The translations under genes were made by a program, and so were the position numbers. A stretch of DNA of 19,248 nucleotides, from contig JAKIVW010000004.1 in assembly GCA_022750355.1 (NCBI GenBank), positions 20,045 to 39,292 of the forward strand. The letters run 5' to 3'. The notes beneath the pieces were generated by a model. That model saw only the letters and a list, made by a program, of their open reading frames with translations. It did not search any database and was not told the origin of the DNA. This document shows, in pieces, positions 12,801 to 19,248 of the stretch (positions are counted from its first letter, which is position 1; every line of letters begins with the position of its first letter). The DNA is from Thermoplasmata archaeon (GTDB lineage Archaea; Thermoplasmatota; Thermoplasmata; Lutacidiplasmatales; UBA184).

Positions 12801-14330
12801 TCAGAACGGAACCTCGGCGCGGACCTCGCGCACGAGCGTCCCCGACGCGACCTCCGACGCGACGCGGGCGATGTCCGGGGCGGGGCTGCGGTCGTGGGTC
12901 CACGGAGCGACACGGGACCGCACCGCGCGCAACGCGGCCTCGCTCCCCCGGCCCCCCGTGCGCGGGTGGCGCAGCTCGAGCGCCTGCCCGGCGACGATCC
13001 ACTCGACCGCGACCACGCGCTGCGTGTTCTCGATGATGCGACGCAGCTTCGTACCGGCCCAGGGCCCCATACTGACGTAATCCTCCTGGTCGGCGGAGGT
13101 CGGAAGGCTCGAAGCGCTCGCCGGGTGGACGAGGGTGACGTTCTCGTTCACGAGAGCGGCGGCGAGGTACTGCGGTACCATGAATCCGGAGCTGACCCCC
13201 GGGTCCGGGGCGAGGAACGCGGGAAGCCCGCGGTTGAGCGCGGGGTGAAGCAGGCGGGAGATCCGGCGCTCGCTGAACGCGGCGATGTATTGCGTCGTCA
13301 CGGCGAGGGTGTCGAGGGCGAGCGCGAGCGGTTGCCCGTGGAAGTTGCCGCCGCTCACGAAATCGTCGTCCGCGAACACGACCGGGTTGTCGGTGACCGC
13401 GTTGAGCTCCCGCCCGACGATCTCTTCGGCGAACCGGAGGCCGAGGAGGACCGACCCGAGGACTTGGGGCAGACATCGAAGAGTGTACGCGTCTTGGCCA
13501 CTCCACATCGTCCGAGGGGCGGAGAGACCCGTGTTGGCCAGGAGAGCCCGCATCGCCGCGGCGATGGTCCTCTGTTCGGGAAAGTTGCGGATCTCGCCCA
13601 AGCGATCGTCGAGGGATTCCGGATTGCCTTCGAGGGCGTCGAACGACATCGCCGCGGCGATCAGGCCGGCATCGAGCGCCCCCCGGACGTCCTGCACAGC
13701 GAGCGCGAGGTACGACGCCATGAGTGCGGTGCCGTTGAGGAGGGCGACCCCCTCCTTCTCGACCAGCTCGAGCGGCGCGATCCCCTCCCGATGGAGGACC
13801 GGGCCGGCGTCCTGGGGCTCACCGCCACCGGGCGGTACGAACGCTCCTTCGCCGGTGAGCGTCATCGCGAGGTGGGCGAGCGGGGCGAGGTCGCCGGACG
13901 CACCGACCGACCCCTGCTCGGGGATCCACGGGACGAGACCCCGGTTGAGCAGGTCGAGGAGCCGCTCGACGACCTCCGCGCGAACTCCCGAATTGCCGCG
14001 GGCCAGGGAGTTCGCTCGGAGGAGCGTGAGACCGCGGACGACGTCGACCGGCAGCGCCGGCCCGGTACCGCTCGCGTGACTCCGGACGAGAGAGACCTGG
14101 AGTTCCCGGGCCCGTTCGGAGGAGATCGTCTTGTGGGAGAGGCCTCCAAACCCGGTCGTCACTCCGTAGACCGGTCGGCCCGAGGCTACCGCCTTCTCGA
14201 CGGACCGGCGGCTGGCGGCGATGGCCCCCTTCGCGTCGGCCGCGAGGGAAACGCGGTGCTCCTCCCGGGCGACCGCGATAAATTGGGACAGCGTGAGGGA
14301 TCGTCCGTCGACCGGGATCGCGTCCGCCAT
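12801..14330 (-). CDS. hutH: Histidine ammonia-lyase
   Basis: HutH deaminates L-histidine to urocanate without a cofactor, using the MIO electrophile formed from Ala-Ser-Gly. That triad is Ala144-Ser145-Gly146 in GSVGASGDLAPLAHLA. YGVTTGFGGL (catalytic Tyr55) and the SHASGTG segment with the His seen in histidine-specific lyases are present, as are LLNGTALM, GGNFHGQPLA, and QEDYVSMG near residue 405. Length (509) is typical. ATG 14330 is preceded by GGAGAGGG six bases upstream. The sodN gene ends 58 bases upstream on the same strand, so they may be co-transcribed. No hutU, hutI or hutG is visible, so whether it feeds histidine breakdown here is unknown. A tyrosine/phenylalanine lyase or aminomutase is less likely given the His in SHASG. 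Confidence 0.94.
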   Translation of the reverse strand: MADAIPVDGRSLTLSQFIAVAREEHRVSLAADAKGAIAASRRSVEKAVASGRPVYGVTTGFGGLSHKTISSERARELQVSLVRSHASGTGPALPVDVVRGLTLLRANSLARGNSGVRAEVVERLLDLLNRGLVPWIPEQGSVGASGDLAPLAHLAMTLTGEGAFVPPGGGEPQDAGPVLHREGIAPLELVEKEGVALLNGTALMASYLALAVQDVRGALDAGLIAAAMSFDALEGNPESLDDRLGEIRNFPEQRTIAAAMRALLANTGLSAPRTMWSGQDAYTLRCLPQVLGSVLLGLRFAEEIVGRELNAVTDNPVVFADDDFVSGGNFHGQPLALALDTLAVTTQYIAAFSERRISRLLHPALNRGLPAFLAPDPGVSSGFMVPQYLAAALVNENVTLVHPASASSLPTSADQEDYVSMGPWAGTKLRRIIENTQRVVAVEWIVAGQALELRHPRTGGRGSEAALRAVRSRVAPWTHDRSPAPDIARVASEVASGTLVREVRAEVPF

Positions 14331-14388
14331 CGTTGCCCTCTCCTACGGCCCGGTCCTCGGGGCGGCGGGGTTGGGGACCGAACGAAGC

Positions 14389-14919
14389 CTATGCACCGGG
14401 GACGACCAGCTCACCGCCGGGTTTCTGCATGGACGGGACGCGGTGGGGCTTGGCGCCCTTGGCTTGCCAGAAGATCTCGGCAAACTCCTGCACGAGCTGG
14501 AGGAGCTCCTGGGCATCGGCCAGACCCGTCCCTTGACGGGTCTTGGAAGCCTGCTTCATGATCTTCCAGGTGAGTTCGTGGATTTGGGGGAACTGCTTCG
14601 CGTGGTCCGGCGTGAAGAAATCTCCCCAGATGACCCGCACCTCGGTCTTCAGCTTCTCCGCGTGCTGCTCCTTCACGGTCGTGTACCGGGAGAGCTTGGA
14701 GATGTAGGTCGCCCGGTCCTCCGGCTTCCCGTCCATCGCGGGGGGAACGAGCTCCGCGATCAACTGGTCCATCCGAACGATCGTGAGCGCGGAAAGTTGG
14801 GCGTCGATGGGGTCGTAAATACCGCAGGGGATGTCGCAGTGGGCGTACACGGCCCGGGGAGGGAATACGGCGTCCACGAAGCGTTCCACGATTGCGCGCG
14901 ATGAGGTGCCGACGGACAT
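14389..14919 (-). CDS. sodN: Nickel-dependent superoxide dismutase precursor
   Basis: Ni-SOD disproportionates superoxide. Its nickel is held by a nine-residue N-terminal hook freed by proteolysis. Residues 27-37 read HCDIPCGIYDP, matching the family hook HCDLPCGVYDP with all ligands (His1, Cys2, Cys6 of the mature form). The 26-residue leader ends in Tyr-Ala before the His, compatible with cleavage A|HCD. The rest matches the four-helix body: TTVKEQHAEKLKTEVRVIWGDFFTPDH (compare VIKEQRAELAKHHLDVLWSDYFKPxH) and EFAEIFWQAK. Some 20 residues follow the usual C-terminus. ATG 14919 is fixed by the TATA-like box at 14942-14949, implying a leaderless mRNA. The leader has no typical Sec or Tat signal, so the enzyme is probably cytoplasmic. 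The probable processing peptidase is divergent, 30 bases away. Confidence 0.95.
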   Translation of the reverse strand: MSVGTSSRAIVERFVDAVFPPRAVYAHCDIPCGIYDPIDAQLSALTIVRMDQLIAELVPPAMDGKPEDRATYISKLSRYTTVKEQHAEKLKTEVRVIWGDFFTPDHAKQFPQIHELTWKIMKQASKTRQGTGLADAQELLQLVQEFAEIFWQAKGAKPHRVPSMQKPGGELVVPGA

Positions 14920-14941
14920 GCCCCCGCGAGCCCCGCGAGTC

Positions 14942-14949
14942 GGATAAGG
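14942..14949 (-). promoter_or_regulatory. TATA-like box of sodN
   Basis: The minus strand reads CCTTATCC, centred 26-27 bases upstream of ATG 14919, ideal for a leaderless message. It directly abuts the sodX ATG at 14950 on the other strand, so factors binding here would touch both genes. Confidence 0.5.
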
Positions 14950-15435
14950 ATGCCGGGAGCGCCGAGGACCGAACCGACTTCGGCCCCCACCCGGCCCCCG
15001 GCGCGACCGCGTCGATGGTGGAGCCGTCGGGTCGAGGTCCATGACGAAAGCATGCTGCCCACGCTTCGTCCGGGCGATCGGCTCCTCGTCGACCGGCACG
15101 CCTATCGTCGCCAACCTCCGGCCGCACGGGACATCGTCGTCGTGGTCGACCCGACGGAACCTTCACGCTGGCTGGTGAAGCGCGTGGTCGCGGTGGGGCC
15201 CGCAACGCTGGGCGGGGCGGACTTCGGGCCACCGGCCTCCGGGCAGGCGCCCGGAGGACCGCGCTCCGAAAGTGGGGTCGCGCCCATCGACGTGCCGGCG
15301 GGAGCCGTGTGGGTCCAGGGCGATGCCGGGGGCGACTCCCGGGACAGCCGTCAATTCGGTCCGCTCCTTCCCGAGAGCGTGATCGGTCGCGCCTACCGAT
15401 GCTACGCCCCGCCCGACCGCCGACGACCTCTGTGA
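14950..15435 (+). CDS. sodX: S26-family peptidase, probable Ni-SOD maturation protease
   Basis: SodX-type peptidases trim the Ni-SOD propeptide to expose the nickel hook. The 161-residue protein has the S26 signal-peptidase core: VHDESMLPTLRPGDRLLV with nucleophile Ser34, DIVVVVDP, WLVKRVVAVGP with general-base Lys77, and WVQGDAGGDSRDSRQFGPL (compare GDNxxxSxDSRxFGPV), ending with the typical GRAYR segment. There is no hydrophobic anchor; the N-terminus is Pro/Arg rich, so a cytoplasmic location is likely, suiting a cytoplasmic Ni-SOD. The divergent placement beside sodN, 30 bases between starts, supports this role over a general signal peptidase. ATG 14950 is the only reasonable start; no clear TATA box of its own or ribosome site is seen. 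Confidence 0.9.
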   Translation: MPGAPRTEPTSAPTRPPARPRRWWSRRVEVHDESMLPTLRPGDRLLVDRHAYRRQPPAARDIVVVVDPTEPSRWLVKRVVAVGPATLGGADFGPPASGQAPGGPRSESGVAPIDVPAGAVWVQGDAGGDSRDSRQFGPLLPESVIGRAYRCYAPPDRRRPL

Positions 15436-15462
15436 CGGAGCCGTTCCGACCTCCGGGCAACG

Positions 15463-15470
15463 TCATAAGC
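15463..15470 (+). promoter_or_regulatory. TATA-like box of the wtp operon
   Basis: TCATAAGC, centred about 27 bases before ATG 15493. It supports that start, rather than ATG 15472, and a leaderless operon mRNA. Confidence 0.4.
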
Positions 15471-15492
15471 GATGTGGCATGACCACACATCG

Positions 15493-16584
15493 ATGGCGGC
15501 GAGAGCAGTGGTCTATGTCGTGGTATTGGTCGTGGCCCTCGCGGCGCTGGCCGGCGGATTCGGGGCCGGATACGAATACCGTGGGTCCCCCGCGTCGAAC
15601 ACCCAAGCTACCGTGAACTCGACGCTCTCGATCCTCGGCGCGGGGACGCTCGACACGCTCTTCCCCCAGCTGGCGAGCGCCCTCGCGAACGAGACCCCCG
15701 GCATTCTCACGCCCTCCGCGTCCCAGACGTATGAGGGATCGATCGACATCACGACCGCGATCACCGGAACCGGCGCGATGGCCGATGTGGCGGCCGTCGC
15801 CGACTACCGCCTCGTTCCGCAGTTGCTCGAACCGAAGTTCGCGGGCTACGAGGTGGTCTTTGGATCCACGCCCGAAGTCCTGGCGTACAACGCGAGCCTT
15901 CCGGCGTTCCAGGGGATCAACTCCACCAACTGGGGCCAGAAGCTCATCACGGACGTCACCACCTCCGGCAACAAGCCGATGGGGGTCTGGAACGCCTCGA
16001 CGGATCCCAACGGCTACAACGAGATCTTCAGCATGGAGCTGCAGGGAATGCTCTACAACGGCAGCTCGAGCGCGATCTACAGCCACTTCTACTCGGGGAC
16101 GTCCGCCCAGGTCGCGGTCCCGAACCCCGCCACCGCGATCCTCGAGCACGAATCTCAGGCCGCGACCCTCGTGAAAACCGGTGTCATCTCCGCCGTTATC
16201 ACCTACCGCTCCTACGCCGTCGTCAACCACCTGAGCTTCGTCTCGTTCGACCCGATCGTCGGATTGGTCGCGAACAACTCGAGTGCGCTCGCCGATTACG
16301 CGCAGCTCACGACCCAGATCCTCACCTCCACCGGTGGCACCCAGTCCGTCGCCGCGGCCCCGGTGCTGTTCGCCGTGACGGTCCCCCTGAACGCCCCCAA
16401 CCCGGCCCTCGGCGCGGCGTTCCTCCACCTGCTCCTCTCCCCCCAGGGGGCGGCGATCCTCTCCGAGGGCGGGGCGTTCACCCCGATCTTCCCCGGGTGG
16501 AGCGACCGTCCCGGGGCCGTGCCTTCCGTCCTCGCCCCCGACGTTACGGGATTGCCGGCATGGGCCGCGACGATCCTCGGTTGA
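15493..16584 (+). CDS. wtpA: Molybdate/tungstate ABC transporter substrate-binding protein
   Basis: The periplasm-type binding protein of a WtpABC/ModABC importer. An N-terminal hydrophobic helix (about residues 5-24, VVYVVVLVVALAALAGGFGAG) without a lipobox cysteine anchors it. SILGAGTLDTLFPQLASAL (compare the HAGSL start of WtpA), GSIDITTAI, ADVAAVADYRLVPQLL (compare PADVLAVADYSLIPKL), INSTNWGQKLI and ASTDPNGYNEI (compare DPCGYR) follow the WtpA order. About 363 residues is normal. Several N-x-S/T sequons suggest glycosylation outside the cell. ATG 15493 fits the TATA box at 15463-15470; ATG 15472 is the alternative. Its stop overlaps the permease start by 25 bases. Tungstate versus molybdate preference cannot be read from the sequence. 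Confidence 0.88.
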   Translation: MAARAVVYVVVLVVALAALAGGFGAGYEYRGSPASNTQATVNSTLSILGAGTLDTLFPQLASALANETPGILTPSASQTYEGSIDITTAITGTGAMADVAAVADYRLVPQLLEPKFAGYEVVFGSTPEVLAYNASLPAFQGINSTNWGQKLITDVTTSGNKPMGVWNASTDPNGYNEIFSMELQGMLYNGSSSAIYSHFYSGTSAQVAVPNPATAILEHESQAATLVKTGVISAVITYRSYAVVNHLSFVSFDPIVGLVANNSSALADYAQLTTQILTSTGGTQSVAAAPVLFAVTVPLNAPNPALGAAFLHLLLSPQGAAILSEGGAFTPIFPGWSDRPGAVPSVLAPDVTGLPAWAATILG

Positions 16585-17468
16585 GTCGGGGGTCGAACCC
16601 CTCCCCGCCGACCGCCCCGCATCGACGGTGGCGCACCGGCCCCTACTGGCTCGCCCTGCAGATCGCCCTCTCGGGTTCGCTGCTCCTCCTGTTCGTCCTG
16701 CCCATCCTGGCGTTGTTCACGTTCGCCCCGCTGGGGCAGATCTTCAACGAGTACGCGAACGCGCAGGTGCGGGAGGCGCTCTGGCTGACGTTCTTCGCGT
16801 CCGGGATGGCGGTCTTGGCCGCGGTCATCTTCGGGATCCCGCTCGGCTACCTCCTCGCGCGACGGTCGTTCCCCGGGCGGACGGTGATCGAGTCGCTGGT
16901 CGCCCTCCCCGTCGTCGTCCCTCACTTGCTGGTCGGGCTCGGCCTCTTCCTGCTGCTCCTGCCGGGGTCGCTCCTCTACCATTGGACGCAAGCTCTGGGG
17001 ATCCCGGTCTACGATACGATCTGGGGCGTCGTCCTCGTCATGGTATTCGTGAGCGCCCCGTACACGGTCCTCGCGAGCGAACTGTCGTTCCGCGCGGTCG
17101 ACGGCCGGGTCATCGAAGCGTCGCGCTCGCTCGGGGCCGGCGCCGGGACCGCGTTCCTCACCGTCTCCCTTCCCCTCGCCCTCCGCGGGATCGTCGCGGG
17201 GCTCCTGCTCTCGTGGGCGCGAGCGGTGAGCGAGATCGGCGGCCTCCTGGTGCTCGCGCTCGTCGTCTACCCGGGAGGGATCTACGATGGGCCCGTCACC
17301 TCGACCATCTCGGTCTACATCTACGACCTGTTCGGGACCGGGGACCTGAAGGGCGCGGCCGCCGTGAGTTCGCTCTTCCTGCTGATCGCCTTCGCCCTCT
17401 TCCTGCTCGTCCGGGTCGGGGAGCGCTCCGGTTGGCTCCCGTGGCGTCGGGGGGACCTTTCCCCATGA
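16560..17468 (+). CDS. wtpB: Molybdate/tungstate ABC transporter permease
   Basis: A 302-residue inner-membrane permease with about six hydrophobic helices: LALQIALSGSLLLLFVLPIL, LTFFASGMAVLAAVIFGIPLGYLLA, LVALPVVVPHLLVGLGLFLLL, IWGVVLVMVFVSAPYTVLA, LRGIVAGLLLSWARAVSEIG, and AAAVSSLFLLIAFALFLLV. The EAA coupling loop reads EASRSLGAGAGTAFLTVSLPLALRGI, the helix that docks with the ATPase. SEIGG is typical of ModB/WtpB and sulphate permeases. ATG 16560 lies inside the end of the binding-protein gene, and the stop shares ATGA with the ATPase start, indicating translational coupling. An upstream in-frame extension to 16497 would add an Arg-rich stretch inside wtpA and is unlikely. Confidence 0.92.
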   Translation: MGRDDPRLSRGSNPSPPTAPHRRWRTGPYWLALQIALSGSLLLLFVLPILALFTFAPLGQIFNEYANAQVREALWLTFFASGMAVLAAVIFGIPLGYLLARRSFPGRTVIESLVALPVVVPHLLVGLGLFLLLLPGSLLYHWTQALGIPVYDTIWGVVLVMVFVSAPYTVLASELSFRAVDGRVIEASRSLGAGAGTAFLTVSLPLALRGIVAGLLLSWARAVSEIGGLLVLALVVYPGGIYDGPVTSTISVYIYDLFGTGDLKGAAAVSSLFLLIAFALFLLVRVGERSGWLPWRRGDLSP

Positions 17469-18508
17469 GCCACTGGGTCGTGGACGGCTTGGAAACCGAC
17501 CTCGACCGGTTCCACCTCGGTCCGGTCGACCTCGACATCGCCCCGGGGCGGGCGGTCGCGGTGCTCGGACCGTCGGGAGCCGGAAAGACCACCCTCCTTC
17601 GTACGCTCGCGGGTTTCCTTCCGGCCGAGCGGGGACGGATCCTCCGGGACGGCGCGGAGATCACCGACTGGTTGCCCGAGGAGCGCGCACTCGGGTACGT
17701 GCCGCAGGGCCTCGGCCTGTTCCCCCACCGGACCGTCGCCCGCAACATCCGCTACCCCCTCGAAGTTCGCGACCGTCCGGACGCGGACGCCCGGACCCGG
17801 GAGCTCCTCGATCGGTTCCATCTCACCCCCTTGGCGGACCGGTATCCGTCCCGCCTGAGCGGCGGCGAGCAGCAACGGGTGGCGATCGCGCGGGCGCTCG
17901 CGGCGGAACCGGAGCTCATCGTGTGGGACGAGCCGTGGCAGGCGCTGGACGTGCAGGCGCGGTACGAGCTCGGGCTGGTCTTCCATCAACTCCGGGCGAC
18001 GGAGCGGGTCCCGATCGTCATCGTGACCCACGACCCCGCCCTCGCGTTCTCCGTCGCGGACTCGTTCGTGGTCCTTCGCGGGGGGCGGGTGTGCGGCCAG
18101 TACGATGCCGGCGAACTCCTCCGCCGCCCCGCGGACCCGTTCGTCGCCCGGTTCGTGGGGTTCGACAACGTGTATGACCGGGCGGCCCTCGAGGCGGCCC
18201 CCCGGTCGAACTTGCGCGCATGGCTGCTCGAACGCTCCGGGCCCGAGGGGATCGCCTTCTCCGCCCCGGCCCCGTCCTCGGCCTCCGACGGGGCCTCGGC
18301 GTGGAGCGGGACGGTGCGAAGCGCGCGACCGGGTCCGCTCGGACTCACCGTGGAGGTCGCGGCCGACGACCTCTTGGTGACGCTCCGGCTGCCTCCGCCG
18401 TGGTCGCCCCCCCTGCCCACGTTCGGCGAGAGCGTGCCGTTCGGGATCGAACCGCTCTCGCTCCACCCGCTCGGGGCCCCGCCCCGGAACGGCCCGGTGG
18501 ATCCGTGA
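17465..18508 (+). CDS. wtpC: Molybdate/tungstate ABC transporter ATP-binding protein
   Basis: A 347-residue ATPase powering import. Walker A is GPSGAGKTT (residues 35-43), the Q-loop sits in GYVPQGLGLFPH, the signature is LSGGEQQRVAIARAL, Walker B is LIVWDEP with catalytic Glu, the D-loop is QALD, and the switch His is in IVTHDP. Trp before the Walker B Asp is unusual but hydrophobic. After about residue 230 comes a C-terminal regulatory region ending in a TOBE-like fold (WSGTVRSARPGPLGLTVEVAADDLLVTLRLP...GIEPLSLHPL), as in ModC/WtpC-type ATPases, where it may sense oxyanion. ATG 17465 overlaps the permease stop (ATGA), and the stop overlaps the next start (GTGA), so four genes form one unit. 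The frame continues upstream through wtpB only as a shadow. Confidence 0.93.
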   Translation: MSHWVVDGLETDLDRFHLGPVDLDIAPGRAVAVLGPSGAGKTTLLRTLAGFLPAERGRILRDGAEITDWLPEERALGYVPQGLGLFPHRTVARNIRYPLEVRDRPDADARTRELLDRFHLTPLADRYPSRLSGGEQQRVAIARALAAEPELIVWDEPWQALDVQARYELGLVFHQLRATERVPIVIVTHDPALAFSVADSFVVLRGGRVCGQYDAGELLRRPADPFVARFVGFDNVYDRAALEAAPRSNLRAWLLERSGPEGIAFSAPAPSSASDGASAWSGTVRSARPGPLGLTVEVAADDLLVTLRLPPPWSPPLPTFGESVPFGIEPLSLHPLGAPPRNGPVDP

Positions 18509-19191
18509 GCGCCCGTCCGAACGTCGTCACGGACACCGACGTCGCGTTGCTTCGTTCGCTCTCACGGGAACGATCGGTCGTGGCCGCCAGCCGGTCCGTC
18601 GGCATCTCCCGGGACCGCGCGACCTATCGGCTGGCCCGCCTCGAGCGGGCGTTCGGGGGCCCGGTGGTCGCCGGGGTCCGCGGCGGTCGGACGCACGGCG
18701 GGACGAGCCTGACCGCGCTCGGGGACCGGATCGTCCGTCAGGGGTTCGACTCGGTCGAGCTCCTCGAATCCCGGCCTCTCGCTCCCCTCTCCCGCCCGAA
18801 CCTCCTCCACGGAGTATTCCACTCCGCACCGCAACCGGAGGTCCGGCTCCCGCGCGGGCCGCGGCTCCGCGTGGCGTTCGCGGCCGATGAAGGAGAGGCG
18901 GTGGCCGTCATGCTCGACCCCGAAGCGATCCTGGTCGCCCTCCAGAAGTTCCCCTCGAGCGCCCGGAACGTCCTCCGCGGGGTCGTGGATCGGGTCGAGG
19001 TCGCGGCCGGCGCCACCACCCTCCTCGTCCGTGCGGGGAGTTACCGCTTCCGGGTCGCGATCACCGAGGAGCCGGTCCGTCAGCTCCGACTGCGTCCGGG
19101 GACCCGCGTCTGGCTCTACGTCAAGGCGACGGCCCTGCGGCGCGTGGGCGCGGCCCGGCCGAAGCCTACTCGCGGATCCCTTCGGTCGTGA
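18505..19191 (+). CDS. ModE-like HTH-TOBE molybdate/tungstate-responsive regulator
   Basis: The 228-residue product has a ModE/LysR-type winged helix at residues about 10-75: VVAASRSVGISRDRATYRLARLERAFGGPVV...GGRTHGGTSLTALGDRIV, closely following ModE's layout of AAA-x-xxG-x-S-x-x-x-AWxLVxxLNRRFG...GGxxGGGxxLTxxG. A C-terminal molybdopterin-type TOBE domain follows: SARNVLRGVVDRVEVAAG...VRAGSYRFRVAITEEPVRQLRLRPGTRVWLYVKATALRRV, where SARN and the V-x-LYVKAT end are hallmarks of oxyanion-binding Mop domains. GTG 18505 overlaps the ATPase stop by four bases (GTGA). As last gene of the transporter operon it likely represses the operon when intracellular molybdate or tungstate is high, which would make a feedback loop (inference). 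The extreme 3' end overlaps a convergent gene by 26 bases. Confidence 0.85.
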   Translation: MSARPNVVTDTDVALLRSLSRERSVVAASRSVGISRDRATYRLARLERAFGGPVVAGVRGGRTHGGTSLTALGDRIVRQGFDSVELLESRPLAPLSRPNLLHGVFHSAPQPEVRLPRGPRLRVAFAADEGEAVAVMLDPEAILVALQKFPSSARNVLRGVVDRVEVAAGATTLLVRAGSYRFRVAITEEPVRQLRLRPGTRVWLYVKATALRRVGAARPKPTRGSLRS

Positions 19192-19248
19192 GAGAGAAGA
19201 CCGCCTCGCCCTCGGGGAGGTTCGGCGAGTCGATCAGGCGCGCGATCC
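19166..19248 (-). CDS. C-terminal end of an unidentified protein (cut by window edge)
   Basis: The minus strand from the window end reads IARLIDSPNLPEGEAVFSL, then TTEGIRE, and stops at TAG (19166-19168). The composition is protein-like, unlike the other frames, so this is probably the last 26 residues of a real convergent gene. Too little is present to name a family. Confidence 0.45.
   Translation of the reverse strand, partial: IARLIDSPNLPEGEAVFSLTTEGIRE

Noticed and set aside
12894..14561. A 555-residue plus-strand open frame opposite hutH.
   Set aside because: Antisense to a gene with complete HAL motifs; charged, repetitive shadow composition.
14411..15490. A 359-residue minus-strand frame spanning sodN and sodX, and an N-terminal extension of sodN to 15114.
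   Set aside because: The extension is antisense to the S26 catalytic motifs. The ATG at 14919 with its TATA box gives a proper Ni-SOD precursor.
16628..17464. Upstream extension of the ATPase frame through the permease gene.
   Set aside because: Arg/Pro-rich shadow of the permease; the ATGA junction at 17465 supplies a normal start.
1..19248. CRISPR array, transposon ends, integrase or phage genes, tRNA and rRNA genes.
   Set aside because: No regularly spaced repeats, no transposase or integrase motifs, no tRNA cloverleaf with a GGTTCRAAT-type arm, and no rRNA-like conserved blocks were seen on either strand.

Overview
The window looks like chromosomal DNA of a high-GC archaeon, most likely a Thermoplasmatota-type euryarchaeote. 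This is an inference. It rests on an archaeal-style FtsZ followed by a Pop5-like RNase P protein, a WtpABC-type molybdate/tungstate transporter, archaeal TATA-like boxes about 24-36 bases upstream of many starts (often implying leaderless or nearly leaderless mRNAs), and large secreted proteins rich in N-glycosylation sequons. Gene density is high, with frequent 4-base or longer overlaps. There are no rRNA or tRNA genes, IS elements, integrases or CRISPR arrays that I can see.

Layout. Positions 1-3193, minus strand: a large secreted 12-repeat Kelch protein with a C-terminal membrane anchor, followed by the start of a small membrane-anchored helix-turn-helix protein cut by the window edge. This part is visibly lower in GC than the rest. 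After a ~460-base non-coding stretch come ftsZ and an overlapping gene for a probable RNase P subunit (3656-5105, plus). A convergent, TTG-started, sequon-rich surface protein with a pilin-like N-terminus follows (5119-6765, minus). It shares a divergent control region with a full-length bifunctional purH (6906-8462, plus).

Positions 8434-11828 hold a redox and DNA-damage group. A thioredoxin (minus) and a MutY glycosylase fused to an intact Nudix domain (plus) diverge from one TATA-like element. A GlcD-type FAD oxidase and a degenerate receiver-domain protein (both minus) then converge on mutY, with a 284-base tail-to-tail overlap. A structured non-coding interval (11829-12103) contains a strong hairpin and a nested, possibly bistable fold. 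It leads into a double zinc-ribbon protein (12104-12799, plus).

Positions 12801-15435 hold histidine ammonia-lyase downstream of a nickel superoxide dismutase (both minus). The SOD is divergent from its probable maturation peptidase SodX. This sodN/sodX pair in an archaeal context is the most striking functional unit. Positions 15493-19191 (plus) form a tightly overlapping operon: WtpA-like oxyanion-binding protein, WtpB-like permease, WtpC-like ATPase, and a ModE-like HTH-TOBE regulator. The last bases carry the C-terminus of a convergent minus-strand gene.

Taken together, the window suggests an aerobic or oxygen-exposed cell: Ni-SOD with its protease, thioredoxin, and a MutY-MutT type oxidised-guanine repair fusion. 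It also suggests careful control of metal oxyanion uptake. All functional calls come from reading motifs; no database search was run.
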